Shown in pieces: positions 35,800 through 46,012 of a stretch of DNA of 64,000 bases. The DNA lies in NCBI GenBank assembly GCA_030066795.1, contig JASJAW010000005.1, forward strand, positions 43,466-107,465, in the 5' to 3' direction. The position numbers and the translations under genes were made by a program. Numbering within the stretch: position 1 is the first letter of the stretch; each line of letters opens with the position of its first letter. Source of the stretch: Dinoroseobacter sp. GTDB lineage: Bacteria > Pseudomonadota > Alphaproteobacteria > Rhodobacterales > Rhodobacteraceae. The notes beneath the pieces were generated by a model. The model was not told the DNA's origin. It ran no database searches and worked only from the letters and a program-made list of their open reading frames with translations.

Positions 35800-37152
35800 A
35801 TGGCTATTGAAGTACTCATGCCCGCCCTCTCCCCGACGATGGAAGAAGGCACGCTGGCGAAATGGCTGGTGAAGGAAGGCGACGTCGTGTCATCGGGCGA
35901 CGTCATCGCCGAGATCGAAACTGATAAGGCGACGATGGAATTTGAAGCAGTCGACGAAGGCATCGTCGGCAAGATCATCATCGCCGAGGGCACAGATAAT
36001 GTGAAGGTAAACGCTCCGATTGCAGTGCTCATCGATGACGGAGAAGAGTTGTCTGCAACCCCAATCGCCAGCGCTCCGGCAACGGCCGAGCCGTCTGCCC
36101 CTGCCGCCGCTCCGGTCACTCCCGCCAAGATCGTAATCCCCGAAGAACCCGACCTGCCCGCAGGGACAGATATGAAAACCCAGACCGTACGCGAAGCATT
36201 GCGCGATGCCATGGCGGAAGAGATGCGCGGCAACGAGAATGTATTTCTTATGGGGGAAGAGGTCGCCGAATATCAGGGCGCCTATAAAATCAGCCAGGGG
36301 CTGCTGGATGAGTTTGGCGCACGCCGCGTGATCGACACTCCGATCACAGAACACGGATTTGCCGGTCTCGCTGTCGGGGCGGCTTTCGGCGGGCTCAACC
36401 CGATAGTAGAGTTTATGACCTTCAACTTTGCCATGCAGGCAATTGACCAAATCATCAACTCCGCCGCCAAAACTCTTTATATGTCCGGTGGTCAGATGGG
36501 TTGCCCGATCGTTTTTCGTGGTCCGAATGGCGCGGCGGCACGCGTGGCTGCCCAGCACAGCCAAGACTACGCGGCCTGGTATGCCCATGTACCGGGTTTG
36601 AAAGTGGCGATGCCGTATTCTGCGTCCGACGCTAAGGGTTTGCTGAAGTCAGCGATACGGGACCCGAATCCGGTCATCTTCCTTGAGAACGAAATCCTTT
36701 ATGGCAAATCTTTCGACGTACCCGCGCTCGACGGTTACACAGTGCCCTTCGGCAAGGCCCGTATCTGGCGTGAGGGCTCGGACGTGACCATCGTGAGCTT
36801 CGGGATTGGCATGACTTACGCGCTCGAAGCCGCAGACCGGCTTGCCAAAGACGGCATCAGTGCGGAGGTGATCGACCTGCGCACGCTGCGCCCGCTCGAC
36901 ACAGAAACGGTGATCCGGTCGGTTCAGAAGACAAACCGCTGTGTGACAGTGGAAGAGGGCTTCCCCGTTTGCTCCATCGGGAACCACATCTCCGCCGTGC
37001 TGATGCAGCAGGTGTTCGACTACCTGGACGCACCGGTCATCAACCTCACCGGCAAGGACGTACCGATGCCCTACGCCGCGAACCTCGAAAAGCTGGCGCT
37101 CGTTACGACAGATGAGGTGGTCGAGGCCGCGAAAACCGTGACCTATCGTTAA
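35800..37152 (+). CDS. pdhB: Pyruvate dehydrogenase E1 component, beta subunit with N-terminal lipoyl domain
   Basis: A 450-aa protein. Residues 1-80 are a biotinyl-lipoyl domain with the modified lysine in [17 protein letters not shown]. An Ala/Pro-rich linker (about 86-112) connects it to the transketolase-like E1-beta part ([18 protein letters not shown] onward, with [18 protein letters not shown] and [14 protein letters not shown] motifs). A lipoyl domain on E1-beta is characteristic of alphaproteobacterial PDH. The lipoyl domain is nearly a copy of the one at the start of pdhC. GAGGAGGAG precedes the ATG. Confidence 0.97.
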   Translation: MAIEVLMPALSPTMEEGTLAKWLVKEGDVVSSGDVIAEIETDKATMEFEAVDEGIVGKIIIAEGTDNVKVNAPIAVLIDDGEELSATPIASAPATAEPSAPAAAPVTPAKIVIPEEPDLPAGTDMKTQTVREALRDAMAEEMRGNENVFLMGEEVAEYQGAYKISQGLLDEFGARRVIDTPITEHGFAGLAVGAAFGGLNPIVEFMTFNFAMQAIDQIINSAAKTLYMSGGQMGCPIVFRGPNGAAARVAAQHSQDYAAWYAHVPGLKVAMPYSASDAKGLLKSAIRDPNPVIFLENEILYGKSFDVPALDGYTVPFGKARIWREGSDVTIVSFGIGMTYALEAADRLAKDGISAEVIDLRTLRPLDTETVIRSVQKTNRCVTVEEGFPVCSIGNHISAVLMQQVFDYLDAPVINLTGKDVPMPYAANLEKLALVTTDEVVEAAKTVTYR

Positions 37153-37163
37153 GGGAGGCTAGC

Positions 37164-38462
37164 ATGGCAACCGAGATTCTGATGCCCGCGCTGTCACCCA
37201 CGATGGAAGACGGCACGCTTGCGAAATGGCTGGTGAAAGAAGGGGATAGCGTTTCCTCAGGAGATCTTCTCGCCGAGATCGAAACCGACAAGGCGACGAT
37301 GGAGTTCGAGGCCGTCGATGAAGGCATCATCGGAAAGATACTCATCCCTGAAGGCACCGAAGGCGTGAGAGTGAACGACGCTATCGCGATCCTGCTCGAA
37401 GACGGGGAAGACCTGAGCGATGCCCCGGCGGCAGCTCAAACCACATCCGCCCAGGCGCAATCGGAAACAACTGCTGAAGCACCAGCGGCAGCGCCCGCCC
37501 CTGCGTCCGCGCCCGCGGCACCGGCTCCAGTGGCCGCAAACGGCAGCCGCATCTTCGCCTCCCCGCTTGCGCGCCGGATCGCCGCCGACAAGGGGTTGGA
37601 CCTGAGCCAGATCAAGGGCACCGGCCCGCGCGGTCGGATCGTCAAAGCGGATGTCGAAAACGCCACCGCGCAACCTTCTGTCGCGCCGTCTACCGCAGCA
37701 GCGCCAAGCACCGCACCGCTCGCCGCCCCACCCTCCAGCTCCTCAGGCGTCCTCGCCGCCTATCAGGGCCGCGAGTACACGGAGATGCCCCTCGACGGCA
37801 TGCGCAAGACCATCGCCGCGCGCCTCACCGAGGCCAAGCAAACCATCCCCCATTTCTACCTGCGCCGCTCGGTGGAACTCGATGCGCTGATGGCCTTCCG
37901 CGCCCAGCTAAATCGGCAACTCGCCGACGGCGGCGTGAAGCTCAGCGTCAACGATTTCATCATCAAGGCCTGTGCCCGCGCGCTGCAACTCGTGCCGGAT
38001 GCCAACGCCATCTGGGCCGGGGACCGCATCGTCAAAATGGCCCGCTCCGACGTCGCAGTGGCTGTGGCCGTCGAGGGCGGACTGTTCACACCGGTTCTTC
38101 AGGACGCCGACCGGAAATCAATTTCTGCGCTGTCCGCTGAAATGAAGGACCTTGCAGGCCGCGCGCGCGACAAGAAACTGGCACCGCATGAGTATCAGGG
38201 AGGCAGCTTTGCGATCTCAAATCTCGGCATGTTCGGGATTGAGAACTTCGATGCGGTCATCAACCCGCCGCACGGTGCAATCCTCGCTGTCGGCGCAGGC
38301 GTTAAGAAACCAATCATCGGTTCCGATGGCGAAGTAAAAGCTGCAACAGTCATGTCGATGACGCTCTCAGTTGATCACCGCGTGATCGACGGTGCGCTTG
38401 GCGCGCAACTTCTGGATGCGATCGTCACAGGCTTGGAAAGCCCGGTGCTGATGCTGGCCTGA
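37164..38462 (+). CDS. pdhC: Pyruvate dehydrogenase E2, dihydrolipoamide acetyltransferase
   Basis: A 432-aa core subunit of the complex. Order: one lipoyl domain (1-80, lysine in [11 protein letters not shown]), Ala/Pro-rich linker, peripheral-subunit-binding domain ([20 protein letters not shown], then [14 protein letters not shown]), second linker, and the catalytic acetyltransferase domain ending with the active-site [19 protein letters not shown]. It transfers acetyl groups from lipoamide to CoA. E3 is not in this window. Confidence 0.97.
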   Translation: MATEILMPALSPTMEDGTLAKWLVKEGDSVSSGDLLAEIETDKATMEFEAVDEGIIGKILIPEGTEGVRVNDAIAILLEDGEDLSDAPAAAQTTSAQAQSETTAEAPAAAPAPASAPAAPAPVAANGSRIFASPLARRIAADKGLDLSQIKGTGPRGRIVKADVENATAQPSVAPSTAAAPSTAPLAAPPSSSSGVLAAYQGREYTEMPLDGMRKTIAARLTEAKQTIPHFYLRRSVELDALMAFRAQLNRQLADGGVKLSVNDFIIKACARALQLVPDANAIWAGDRIVKMARSDVAVAVAVEGGLFTPVLQDADRKSISALSAEMKDLAGRARDKKLAPHEYQGGSFAISNLGMFGIENFDAVINPPHGAILAVGAGVKKPIIGSDGEVKAATVMSMTLSVDHRVIDGALGAQLLDAIVTGLESPVLMLA

Positions 38463-38508
38463 TCAAGAATTCTGAACCAGCAAAGCCAGGCGCCCTGCCT
38501 AGCTTCAG

Positions 38509-39315
38509 TTATGTCTGCTCGAAGAGTTGGTTCATCATGACCGATGGCTGATCGCATCCGGCCTCGCCGACGATCCGCGCAGGCACACCCGCGACTGTCT
38601 TACACGGCGGAACATCCTCCAGCACGACAGACCCAGCCGCGATGCGGGAACAATGACCGATCTGAATATTGCCAAGCACCTTTGCCCCGGCTCCAATCAG
38701 AACCCCGTCACCGATCTTCGGATGGCGGTCATCGTCTTCTTTGCCGGTCCCGCCCAGAGTCACTGAATGCAGCATGGAGACATTGTCCCCGACCACCGCC
38801 GTTTCGCCGATCACGATAGAATGGGCATGGTCGATCATGATGCCCTTACCGATCCGCGCCGCCGGATGAATATCAATCCCAAACGCCTCGCTCGTGCGCA
38901 TCTGAATAAAGTACGCAAGGTCATGGCGCCCTTCCTTAAACAGCCAATGACCCACACGATATGCCTGCATCGCCTGGTAGCCTTTGAAATACAAAAGCGG
39001 CTGCATGAACCGGTGGCATGCCGGGTCTCGTTCAAACACTGCAACAACATCTGCACGCGCAGCGGTGCCCAGCCAAGGATCGGCTTTGTAAGCAGTATCC
39101 GCGATTTCTCGCAAAAGCTGCCCGGACATTTCGGCCGAAGACAGTTTCAAAGCCATTCGATAGGAAAGGGCTTTCTCAAAGCTCGCGTGGTGCAGAATAC
39201 TTGAATGAACTAGCCCGCCTAAGAGCGGTTCATCTTGAATCGCGTGTTCAGCTTCCGATCGAATGCGATCCCATACCGGGTCAACTGCTTTGACCGATGC
39301 GGACAACTCTGCCAT
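38509..39315 (-). CDS. cysE: Serine O-acetyltransferase
   Basis: A 268-aa CysE-type enzyme that acetylates serine, providing O-acetylserine for cysteine synthase. An N-terminal helical domain (VWDRIRSEAEHAIQDEPLLG) precedes the left-handed beta-helix (DIHPAARIGKGIMIDHAHSI, VIGETAVVGDNVSMLHSVTL, DGVLIGAGAKVLGNIQIGH). The full helical domain marks it as serine, not maltose/galactoside, acetyltransferase. It sits immediately downstream of the GTA cluster, a linkage seen in Rhodobacterales. Confidence 0.95.
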   Translation of the reverse strand: MAELSASVKAVDPVWDRIRSEAEHAIQDEPLLGGLVHSSILHHASFEKALSYRMALKLSSAEMSGQLLREIADTAYKADPWLGTAARADVVAVFERDPACHRFMQPLLYFKGYQAMQAYRVGHWLFKEGRHDLAYFIQMRTSEAFGIDIHPAARIGKGIMIDHAHSIVIGETAVVGDNVSMLHSVTLGGTGKEDDDRHPKIGDGVLIGAGAKVLGNIQIGHCSRIAAGSVVLEDVPPCKTVAGVPARIVGEAGCDQPSVMMNQLFEQT

Positions 39316-39416
39316 GACGGTTCCTCAAGGTTGCTGGCCAGAACCTAGGGGTTTTGGCGCTCTCAAACAAGGATTTGCATGGAAAACGAGGCCCAGTTGC
39401 CGGGATCGTGTTTTCC

Positions 39417-40130
39417 TTAAACCGGCTTTGGCAATTGAAGGCGCAGCAAATGGATCACCAGGGTCACTTCGCCTCCATTGAAAGTTCCGCCCTCCGCCGT
39501 AAGCTGAAGAGGTGTGTTCGAATAGTATGTCATCGGCGTCCCGGTCAGGCCCAGTACATACGAGTTTAGCCCTGTACCCAAGCCCGATCCGTACCGGTCA
39601 TCAGCCCCAGCCACGCCCAACCGCCACGAGGACAGGCTGCCGGTTATCGCTGAAGTAACCCGGGCCGTGATCCCAAAAACAAGGCTGTTTTCAGGAATGG
39701 TAAGAGTGGTACTGCCGGTTGCTCCGGGAAGAACTTGGTGCGAGATTTCAAGCGGTGTCAGATCGGACAGCGCGCCCGAGGGGGCCGCGCTTTGCGTTTC
39801 GGGAACCCACTCTGACCCGTCGTAAATCACGCTTGCCTGGATCTCCGCCAACCAAGCGCGCCAACCGAGCCTTGGTTGGATATATAACCAACCACCATTG
39901 CTATAAGTTGCAAGCGCCCCAGAATGGTTTGACCAGGGTGCCTGTGCACCAGGGGGTATTGCATATACGCTCCCATTCGGTGGAGCGACCGGCGGCACGG
40001 AGACCGACAGCGACTGCAGGACCAACTGGCAAAGAGCATCCACCCCGGCGAAGGCCTCGTTCACAGTTACATGCTTTTGCGATTGCGCAGCCTCAAGCAG
40101 CGGCAAGCCAAGATTGGCGGTATTAGGCAT
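39417..40130 (-). CDS. GTA-linked DUF2793 protein (probable tail-fibre/receptor-contact protein)
   Basis: A 237-aa protein of the DUF2793 type: PNTANLGLPLLEAAQSQKHV, VNEAFAGVDALCQ, and a beta-rich middle (GGWLYIQPRLGWRAWLAEIQ). It begins eight bases inside the end of gp15 and is transcribed with it, so it is the last gene of the GTA cluster before cysE. DUF2793 proteins are found at the distal end of GTA and prophage tail clusters, which supports a role on the virion surface. Exact role unknown. Confidence 0.8.
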   Translation of the reverse strand: MPNTANLGLPLLEAAQSQKHVTVNEAFAGVDALCQLVLQSLSVSVPPVAPPNGSVYAIPPGAQAPWSNHSGALATYSNGGWLYIQPRLGWRAWLAEIQASVIYDGSEWVPETQSAAPSGALSDLTPLEISHQVLPGATGSTTLTIPENSLVFGITARVTSAITGSLSSWRLGVAGADDRYGSGLGTGLNSYVLGLTGTPMTYYSNTPLQLTAEGGTFNGGEVTLVIHLLRLQLPKPV

Positions 40131-43100
40131 CGACAGAAATCCTTTTCCATGCGCCTGGCCCGAAGCGCTCGGACACTTGCGCGACTTCAATTTTGAAAAC
40201 GGGCGGGCTGCCGTCCTCCATCCACAGCGCCGTCGTGTAGGTCCATTCCGACAAACCAAGATCCTGCACGCGCAAAATCGCGCCATCCGCGTCCAGAACC
40301 CTCAGGCGGTAGGCTTCCCGCGCCTCTCCAAGTGGCACGTCCTCCAAATCCCAACTGTCACCACCTTTTCGCGTACGGCGCAGGAATGTGATCTGGTACC
40401 CGTCTATAGTTTGCGAACACCGAAGATGCGCGGGCGCATAGGGTCGTAGACCTATGCCCTTAAAAGCCGGCGTTTCCAGCACATAGCTCGGATCGTCGAT
40501 CGGTCGCTGTGCTGGCCCAATTCGATAGTACCGTGGGGCAGAAAGCGTATCCAACGGTACTGAAAGCGGCTCCACTTCTGGCGTAAGTAGCACCACATAG
40601 CTGCCTATCGGCCAGATATCCGGCATATCGACCTCCGACCCCGCCTGTCCTCGCAGTCGCAGAGATAAGTCAAAGATGCCCGGTGAAACCGGTGTTGCAT
40701 CCCGGAACTGAAAGAGCTCCCAGCCTTGGGTTGACCCGTCGCCTATCGCCGCTACATTGCCGCCGCGCAACAGAGCCGCATCAGTAATACTGGACGGCGT
40801 GCCCGCGGTAAGGTCCACGCGCAAAGCAGGTCCGCGATCCCACATCCCGGGGTCTGCACGGCGCAGTTCAGTTTTGGTGACCCCGAGTAAGGCACTTGCA
40901 CCAATAAGTTTATCAAGCGTGTATCCCGCATCCTCAAAGGATCCGTAAACTGCAACACTTCCCGGCCAGGGCTGGGCAGCCACCGCTATACGCGGCGTGT
41001 GGTCCGGCACAGCATCCGCCAGAACTGGCGCGTCCAAAAAAAGCGGGAAAACGGGTAAAGGCGGCTTAAAAGGCTTCACCGGCGGAAAAGCGTCTATCGC
41101 GTCGCTGGCCCGATACACTGAACCAGAAACTCGGACCGCATCCACGGTCCGGAAGCTCCCCTCCTCGATCCGGTCGACGCGGTATACACCGCCGCCGCCC
41201 GCTCCATTGTCCAGCGCGATGACGTCGCCAGCATCGACGCCGCGACGGGACATTGGCAAGGCAAATCGTACCGTTTCACGCGCCACACGCGCCTCCGCAA
41301 GCCAGCGTTCGGCCGTTCCCTGCGCTTCGGAGTAGGTCAGGCTCAACGGGAAACTTGATTGCGAAACAGCCCGCGCCTCATCGCCCGGCAAAACTGCCTC
41401 GGCTGCCCGCGTCGCGTAATCACCGCCCTCTTCAATATAGTGAAGTTGCACCCGTCCGGACAGTTCTGCATCTGATGCACGTGTGCGCTGGACACGCCCT
41501 TCGAGCTCCGGGTCCAACGCCAGGCTATCGACGGCAAGCTCAATAGGTGCCTCGTCGCGCCGCGTCCTGAAAACGAGCACACCATCTTTCTCGACCGCCT
41601 CGAACCCATGTACTAACATCAAAGGCTGCAACGCCGATCTTGCGCTCTGAACTTCCGAAACGGCAAAGCCCCGCACAAGTCCGTGAAGCTCGGAGACATC
41701 GTATGCCTTTAGCCCGGCCGCCTCACAAATCTCCGCCACAACATCCGCCAGGCTCTGTGCGGTAGCCCTGCCGTTTAACCAGTGTCCACGCGCATAGTTC
41801 GCACTATCCGCCCAAAGCCCTGATGCGCTCGGGAAAAACGGAAATGGTCGCGCATCCCACGCCCAAGCGTGAATCCGCGCGGTATCCACCATCGACCCAC
41901 CATACAAGTCCGAAACCGGGTTATTGGTTTGATCTGCCCAATGGTCGAGCGTTGCAGTGTAGTAGGCGTGCTGGATCAGATCATCCCGCCGGCCACTCGA
42001 ATACTGCGGAAGCGCAGATTCCGAGGACAGCAGATCGATAAAGCGGTTCGGCTCGTTGGTTCCCTTGTCTACTGCGGCGCACCCCGCCTCCATAAACCAG
42101 ATCGGTTTGCTTTGAGGCACCCAAGCCGAAGGCTGAACAGCACGCAAGCCGCCGACCCGGTCATGGTGCGGCTCAGACCACCAGCTGCGGATATCTTTGT
42201 AGCGAAAAACCCAATCTTCGCCCGCCAGCCCATCCGAAATTGGCGTACGAACCTGAGCGTTACGATCAGATTGTGACTGATAGTACCAATCGAACCCCTC
42301 TCCGCCGGCAACGTTGCTACGCAGGTAAGGAACCGAATGGACAACCCCGGCTTCGGCATCAGCGTGATCACGCCCGTCGCGCCAATCCGACAGCGGCATG
42401 TAATTGTCGATCCCGACAAAATCGATGTTGTCATCCGCCCAAAGTGGGTCGAGGTGAAAAAACACATCTCCTGAGCCGTCCTGCGGATGATAGCCGAAAT
42501 ACTCCGACCAGTCCGCAGCGTAACCGATTTTGGTCTCAGGCCCGAGGATCGCCCTCACATCGCTGGCCAAAGCACGTAACGCCGCCACGGCAGGAAAGCT
42601 GTTGTTCTCTCCCCGTATCTGCGTCAAGCCCCGCATCTCAGAGCCGATACAAAACGCGTCAACACCACCGGCGGCCTTGCACAAATACGCCTGGTGCAAC
42701 ACGAAATGGCGGTAGCGCCAGTCGGGTGTGGAGGTCCAGGTAACCCTCCCAGCCTCAGCAGTTATCCCGGCGCCCGCAGATCCAAAAAACGCGGCAACCT
42801 GCGCTTCTGCCTCAGCCGTTTGGTCAGCGCTGTCCTCTTGCCCCGGCGCAATATCAAGCGTGATACGTCCGCGCCAAGGCATGACCGGTTGATCGGGCGC
42901 GTCCGAATATGGATCGCTGCGTCCATTACCTGCAATCTGGTCCATCAGGACAAAAGGGTAATAGGTGACGGCTTGACCGGCTGATTTCAGAGCTTGTATC
43001 GCCTGGATCACCGATGTGTCATTCGGGGTCCCGCCGTAGATTGGACGGCCCTCGACGCGCGGGACAAGCCCAATCTCCGTCCGATCGTATCCTCCGACAG

Positions 43101-44043
43101 AGTAAGGCTGGTGCGCTGCATCATAGGCCTGCTGTTCTACTTTCGGGCGGATTTCACACTGACCGCAGCGCAGATCGTTACCGAACCAGCTCACGACAAG
43201 CGATACCGCAGCGCAGTTCGGTAACTCACTCGTCAACGTGTCCAGCGATGCTGCAAAATCCGATTTCCCCAACGGCGTATTTACATTGATAGACGTGTTG
43301 CGCCCGGGTGCGCCTGACCAGTGAACAGGAGTTGACGCCAAAGCATACTCGCCCGTGCCGGGCATGAGGGCGACACCGGGAATACGCGACGCGAGTGGCA
43401 CCGCGCCTGACGTCGGTTGCGCCGGCCGGAAGACCTCAAAAGAAAACTGCGGAACGCGATTGCCGAACTGTCCCAGATCGAGGTCTTCGATCACCACATA
43501 ACCAGTACCACGAAATGCAGGGACAGTGCCTGCCCCCTCTACCGCTTCAATCTTCGGGTCAGGCATCTGCTCCTGTGACCCGGAGTAAACCCTCAGGTTC
43601 AAATCGGACTTTGCGATCTCAACACCGTCCGCCCAGATCCGACCAACCGACTGGATGACACCTTCGCCCAGCGCGATTGCCAAAGACACTGAGTAAGAAT
43701 AAGAGGTTACTGAAGGCGCAGACGGCGATCCCTTACCGCCTCCTCCACCGGTGGTTTGGGACCGCTCAAGGAACCGCGACGCCCAAATCACATGTCCCGC
43801 AACGCGCATCTTTCCGAAAATAACCGGTACAGGGGCTCCCTCGGCGGCGTCTGACAAACGAAAACGCTCCACACGCCCGGTTTCTACCGCCTGGGACCCG
43901 GAGCCCAAAAGGCGCTGGTCAATCGCCGCACCAATGGTCGCCCCGACAGCACGGCCGATCAGGGATGCAGACAAGCCGAAGGCCGCGCCTCCGATCGAAC
44001 TGCCCAGCGCTGCGCCTGCAGCAGAAAGCACGAGAGTTGCCAT
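40123..44043 (-). CDS. gp15: GTA host-specificity / tail-tip protein gp15
   Basis: At 1306 aa, the largest protein of the cluster. The N-terminus is Ala/Gly-rich and hydrophobic (ATLVLSAAGAALGSSIGGAA). The central part contains the GTA TIM-barrel-like region (around AAVAALRALASDVRAILGPE, then TKIGYAADWSEYFGYHPQDG and HLDPLWADDNIDFVGIDNYM), and the C-terminal half resembles phage tail baseplate hubs. It corresponds to RcGTA g15, the tail-tip protein implicated in recipient recognition. The ATG at 44043 shares its first base with the last base of the gp14 stop. Confidence 0.95.
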   Translation of the reverse strand: MATLVLSAAGAALGSSIGGAAFGLSASLIGRAVGATIGAAIDQRLLGSGSQAVETGRVERFRLSDAAEGAPVPVIFGKMRVAGHVIWASRFLERSQTTGGGGGKGSPSAPSVTSYSYSVSLAIALGEGVIQSVGRIWADGVEIAKSDLNLRVYSGSQEQMPDPKIEAVEGAGTVPAFRGTGYVVIEDLDLGQFGNRVPQFSFEVFRPAQPTSGAVPLASRIPGVALMPGTGEYALASTPVHWSGAPGRNTSINVNTPLGKSDFAASLDTLTSELPNCAAVSLVVSWFGNDLRCGQCEIRPKVEQQAYDAAHQPYSVGGYDRTEIGLVPRVEGRPIYGGTPNDTSVIQAIQALKSAGQAVTYYPFVLMDQIAGNGRSDPYSDAPDQPVMPWRGRITLDIAPGQEDSADQTAEAEAQVAAFFGSAGAGITAEAGRVTWTSTPDWRYRHFVLHQAYLCKAAGGVDAFCIGSEMRGLTQIRGENNSFPAVAALRALASDVRAILGPETKIGYAADWSEYFGYHPQDGSGDVFFHLDPLWADDNIDFVGIDNYMPLSDWRDGRDHADAEAGVVHSVPYLRSNVAGGEGFDWYYQSQSDRNAQVRTPISDGLAGEDWVFRYKDIRSWWSEPHHDRVGGLRAVQPSAWVPQSKPIWFMEAGCAAVDKGTNEPNRFIDLLSSESALPQYSSGRRDDLIQHAYYTATLDHWADQTNNPVSDLYGGSMVDTARIHAWAWDARPFPFFPSASGLWADSANYARGHWLNGRATAQSLADVVAEICEAAGLKAYDVSELHGLVRGFAVSEVQSARSALQPLMLVHGFEAVEKDGVLVFRTRRDEAPIELAVDSLALDPELEGRVQRTRASDAELSGRVQLHYIEEGGDYATRAAEAVLPGDEARAVSQSSFPLSLTYSEAQGTAERWLAEARVARETVRFALPMSRRGVDAGDVIALDNGAGGGGVYRVDRIEEGSFRTVDAVRVSGSVYRASDAIDAFPPVKPFKPPLPVFPLFLDAPVLADAVPDHTPRIAVAAQPWPGSVAVYGSFEDAGYTLDKLIGASALLGVTKTELRRADPGMWDRGPALRVDLTAGTPSSITDAALLRGGNVAAIGDGSTQGWELFQFRDATPVSPGIFDLSLRLRGQAGSEVDMPDIWPIGSYVVLLTPEVEPLSVPLDTLSAPRYYRIGPAQRPIDDPSYVLETPAFKGIGLRPYAPAHLRCSQTIDGYQITFLRRTRKGGDSWDLEDVPLGEAREAYRLRVLDADGAILRVQDLGLSEWTYTTALWMEDGSPPVFKIEVAQVSERFGPGAWKRISVDA

Positions 44044-44486
44044 CAAAAGACCTCGTCGGGAAAGGAAAAACGCGCCACAATGCGGCGCAGCCACGGACCA
44101 GAAAGCGGGCTTTCAACGACACCGTGGCGCATATAGGCGTGAATGAACCGGCACTCAGACCCGAGTGTGGATTGAATGCCTAGATGCTTCGCCACCGTCC
44201 CATCACGCATGCGGAACAGCACCAGATCTCCGACCGCCTCGGCGTCGAGGGGCTTCTCTAGCAGGTTTCGCGCAGCGGCACGCCACAGGACCTCGTCTCG
44301 CTGTGGCTCCGACCAGTCAGCAGTGTAAGGCGGAACTGGCTCGGGCTCGGCCCCGTAGATCTCGGTCCAGATCCCGCGAATAAGTCCCAGGCAATCGCAG
44401 CCCGCACCGCGCACATTCGCCTGATGCACATAGGGCGTGCCGAGCCACCCGCGTGCAGCAGCAATGACTTTGTCACCCACGCTCAT
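44043..44486 (-). CDS. gp14: GTA gp14, NlpC/P60-type cell-wall peptidase
   Basis: A 147-aa NlpC/P60-family protein with catalytic Cys32 in GAGCDCLGLIRGIW and the histidine in AKHLGIQS. In GTA and phage tails this enzyme sits at the tail tip and opens peptidoglycan during DNA delivery. The ATG at 44486 overlaps the gp13 stop. Confidence 0.93.
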   Translation of the reverse strand: MSVGDKVIAAARGWLGTPYVHQANVRGAGCDCLGLIRGIWTEIYGAEPEPVPPYTADWSEPQRDEVLWRAAARNLLEKPLDAEAVGDLVLFRMRDGTVAKHLGIQSTLGSECRFIHAYMRHGVVESPLSGPWLRRIVARFSFPDEVF

Positions 44487-45373
44487 CCGCCGAGGCTCCC
44501 GCCATCGTTGCGAGACCGGGATGTCGGGTAGCTCAGCAGCCAATCTTCTCCCGGGAGGAAAGGAAAACCCTGAAAATTCGTGAGATTTTTAAATTTTAGC
44601 TGACAGGTTTCCCGACGCTTGTCGCATCCGGCGATCAACCGGACACGGTCGCCCTGTTGCGGGACGAGTCCGAAACCCTCCCAGACCTCGATCTCGCGGA
44701 ACGCCTCGAGCCACCGGTCGTTTTTGATCGATCCCCGCAACCCGACTGCATCTCCGCTTAGAATTTCCAGTACCCCGCGCTCGAACCAGCGCAAGTTGAA
44801 ATCCGGCAGAACCGGAAATCGAAAAACGATGCCGTCCGTTGCTTCGCTCACTTCTAGCTCTACCGAAACCTGCGGGTCGCTGAGGTCGAGCTTGCAAGCC
44901 TCGTCACCCAGAACCGCTGTGCAATCTTTTCGGAAGATGCGACCACGCGGTTGGTTGAGCGGCTCCGCAAGCCCGCGTAATTCGGCACGAAATGTGCCGT
45001 CAATCTGCTGCGTTTCTCCGATTGTCCCCCGGAAGGTCAGCTTGCGCGCCTCGGGGTCAGCCCAGTTGACCAGCCAAATCTCGACCTCTGCACTGTCATA
45101 GCGTCCGCCGTTCAGGTCGCGTTCGCTGATCGTAAGATCCGAGAGCGCGCCAATGGCCTCTGTGTTGTCGACCGACAGTCCTGTGGTCTGGCGCAACGCC
45201 GAAGCAGAAAGACCTGTGTTGGCCGTGAAATCGACCCCGTCAAACGACAGTGCCACATCGTGATCCGTGAATCCCTGCACCACGCCATCCCGACGCCGCA
45301 AAACCCAGCATCGGCACACCGTCGTCAAACCAGCTGCGAGATGCGTTTCTAAAGCCGCTGCATTGTCACTCAT
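44483..45373 (-). CDS. gp13: GTA gp13, baseplate protein (DUF2163)
   Basis: A 296-aa DUF2163 protein; markers include RRDGVVQGFTDHDVALSFDG near the N-terminus and the C-terminal CDKRRETCQLKFKNLTNFQG, whose cysteines, with others in the protein, could bind metal. Matches RcGTA g13. ATGA overlap with gp12. Confidence 0.93.
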   Translation of the reverse strand: MSDNAAALETHLAAGLTTVCRCWVLRRRDGVVQGFTDHDVALSFDGVDFTANTGLSASALRQTTGLSVDNTEAIGALSDLTISERDLNGGRYDSAEVEIWLVNWADPEARKLTFRGTIGETQQIDGTFRAELRGLAEPLNQPRGRIFRKDCTAVLGDEACKLDLSDPQVSVELEVSEATDGIVFRFPVLPDFNLRWFERGVLEILSGDAVGLRGSIKNDRWLEAFREIEVWEGFGLVPQQGDRVRLIAGCDKRRETCQLKFKNLTNFQGFPFLPGEDWLLSYPTSRSRNDGGSLGG

Positions 45374-46002
45374 ACCCGGATCTCCACCACAGGCACGCTG
45401 GGAATGTCGCCTGCTTGAAACGACGCGACTGAGGTCTGGATGCGATCGGTGTCAAACCGGACCGGCACATCGAACTCAAACCCGACGGAGACAGTCGCTC
45501 CCGTCGCCGGCGGGTCGCTGAAGATCACGAGGCCAGACTCCGTATCGACGGAATAATGAACGGCCTCCGCCAGTTCGATACCATCCACACCCGCTTTGAC
45601 ACTCCCCTGAACGGGCTTGGTGATCGGTCGGTGATAGACCTGTGCGCCAGATCTGTAGCACTTCGTCAGTTGAAACGCGGCCGTCTGACCGTCGCCGGTT
45701 CCGATTTCCTGATCCTCGAATGAAAGGGACTGTGAGGGTTCGCAGCTTTTGAAGTCCGACCAGTCTTTCCAACGAAACCCGAACAGCTGACCCTGACGCG
45801 CTTCGAAAAAGCCGATCAGGCGCTCGATATCATCAAGCGAGCGCATTCCGACACCCGCGTCATAGCGTCGACGAGACTGTGCCCAGGGCGTGTTTCGCTC
45901 TTCAAACCCATTTGAAAGGGTCACAATCTCGGTTCGTCGCTCTGGTCCGCCAACGGACCCGAAACTGAGGTTCGCAGGGAACCGCACATCATGGAACTGC
46001 AT
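45370..46002 (-). CDS. gp12: GTA gp12, distal-tail protein (DUF2460)
   Basis: A 210-aa DUF2460 protein (FHDVRFPANLSFGSVGGPER, then RRRYDAGVGMRSLDDIERLI). Corresponds to RcGTA g12 at the distal tail. It is coupled to gp13 by a four-base overlap and lies ten bases after gp11. Confidence 0.93.
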   Translation of the reverse strand: MQFHDVRFPANLSFGSVGGPERRTEIVTLSNGFEERNTPWAQSRRRYDAGVGMRSLDDIERLIGFFEARQGQLFGFRWKDWSDFKSCEPSQSLSFEDQEIGTGDGQTAAFQLTKCYRSGAQVYHRPITKPVQGSVKAGVDGIELAEAVHYSVDTESGLVIFSDPPATGATVSVGFEFDVPVRFDTDRIQTSVASFQAGDIPSVPVVEIRV

Positions 46003-46012
46003 CCACGCCTCC

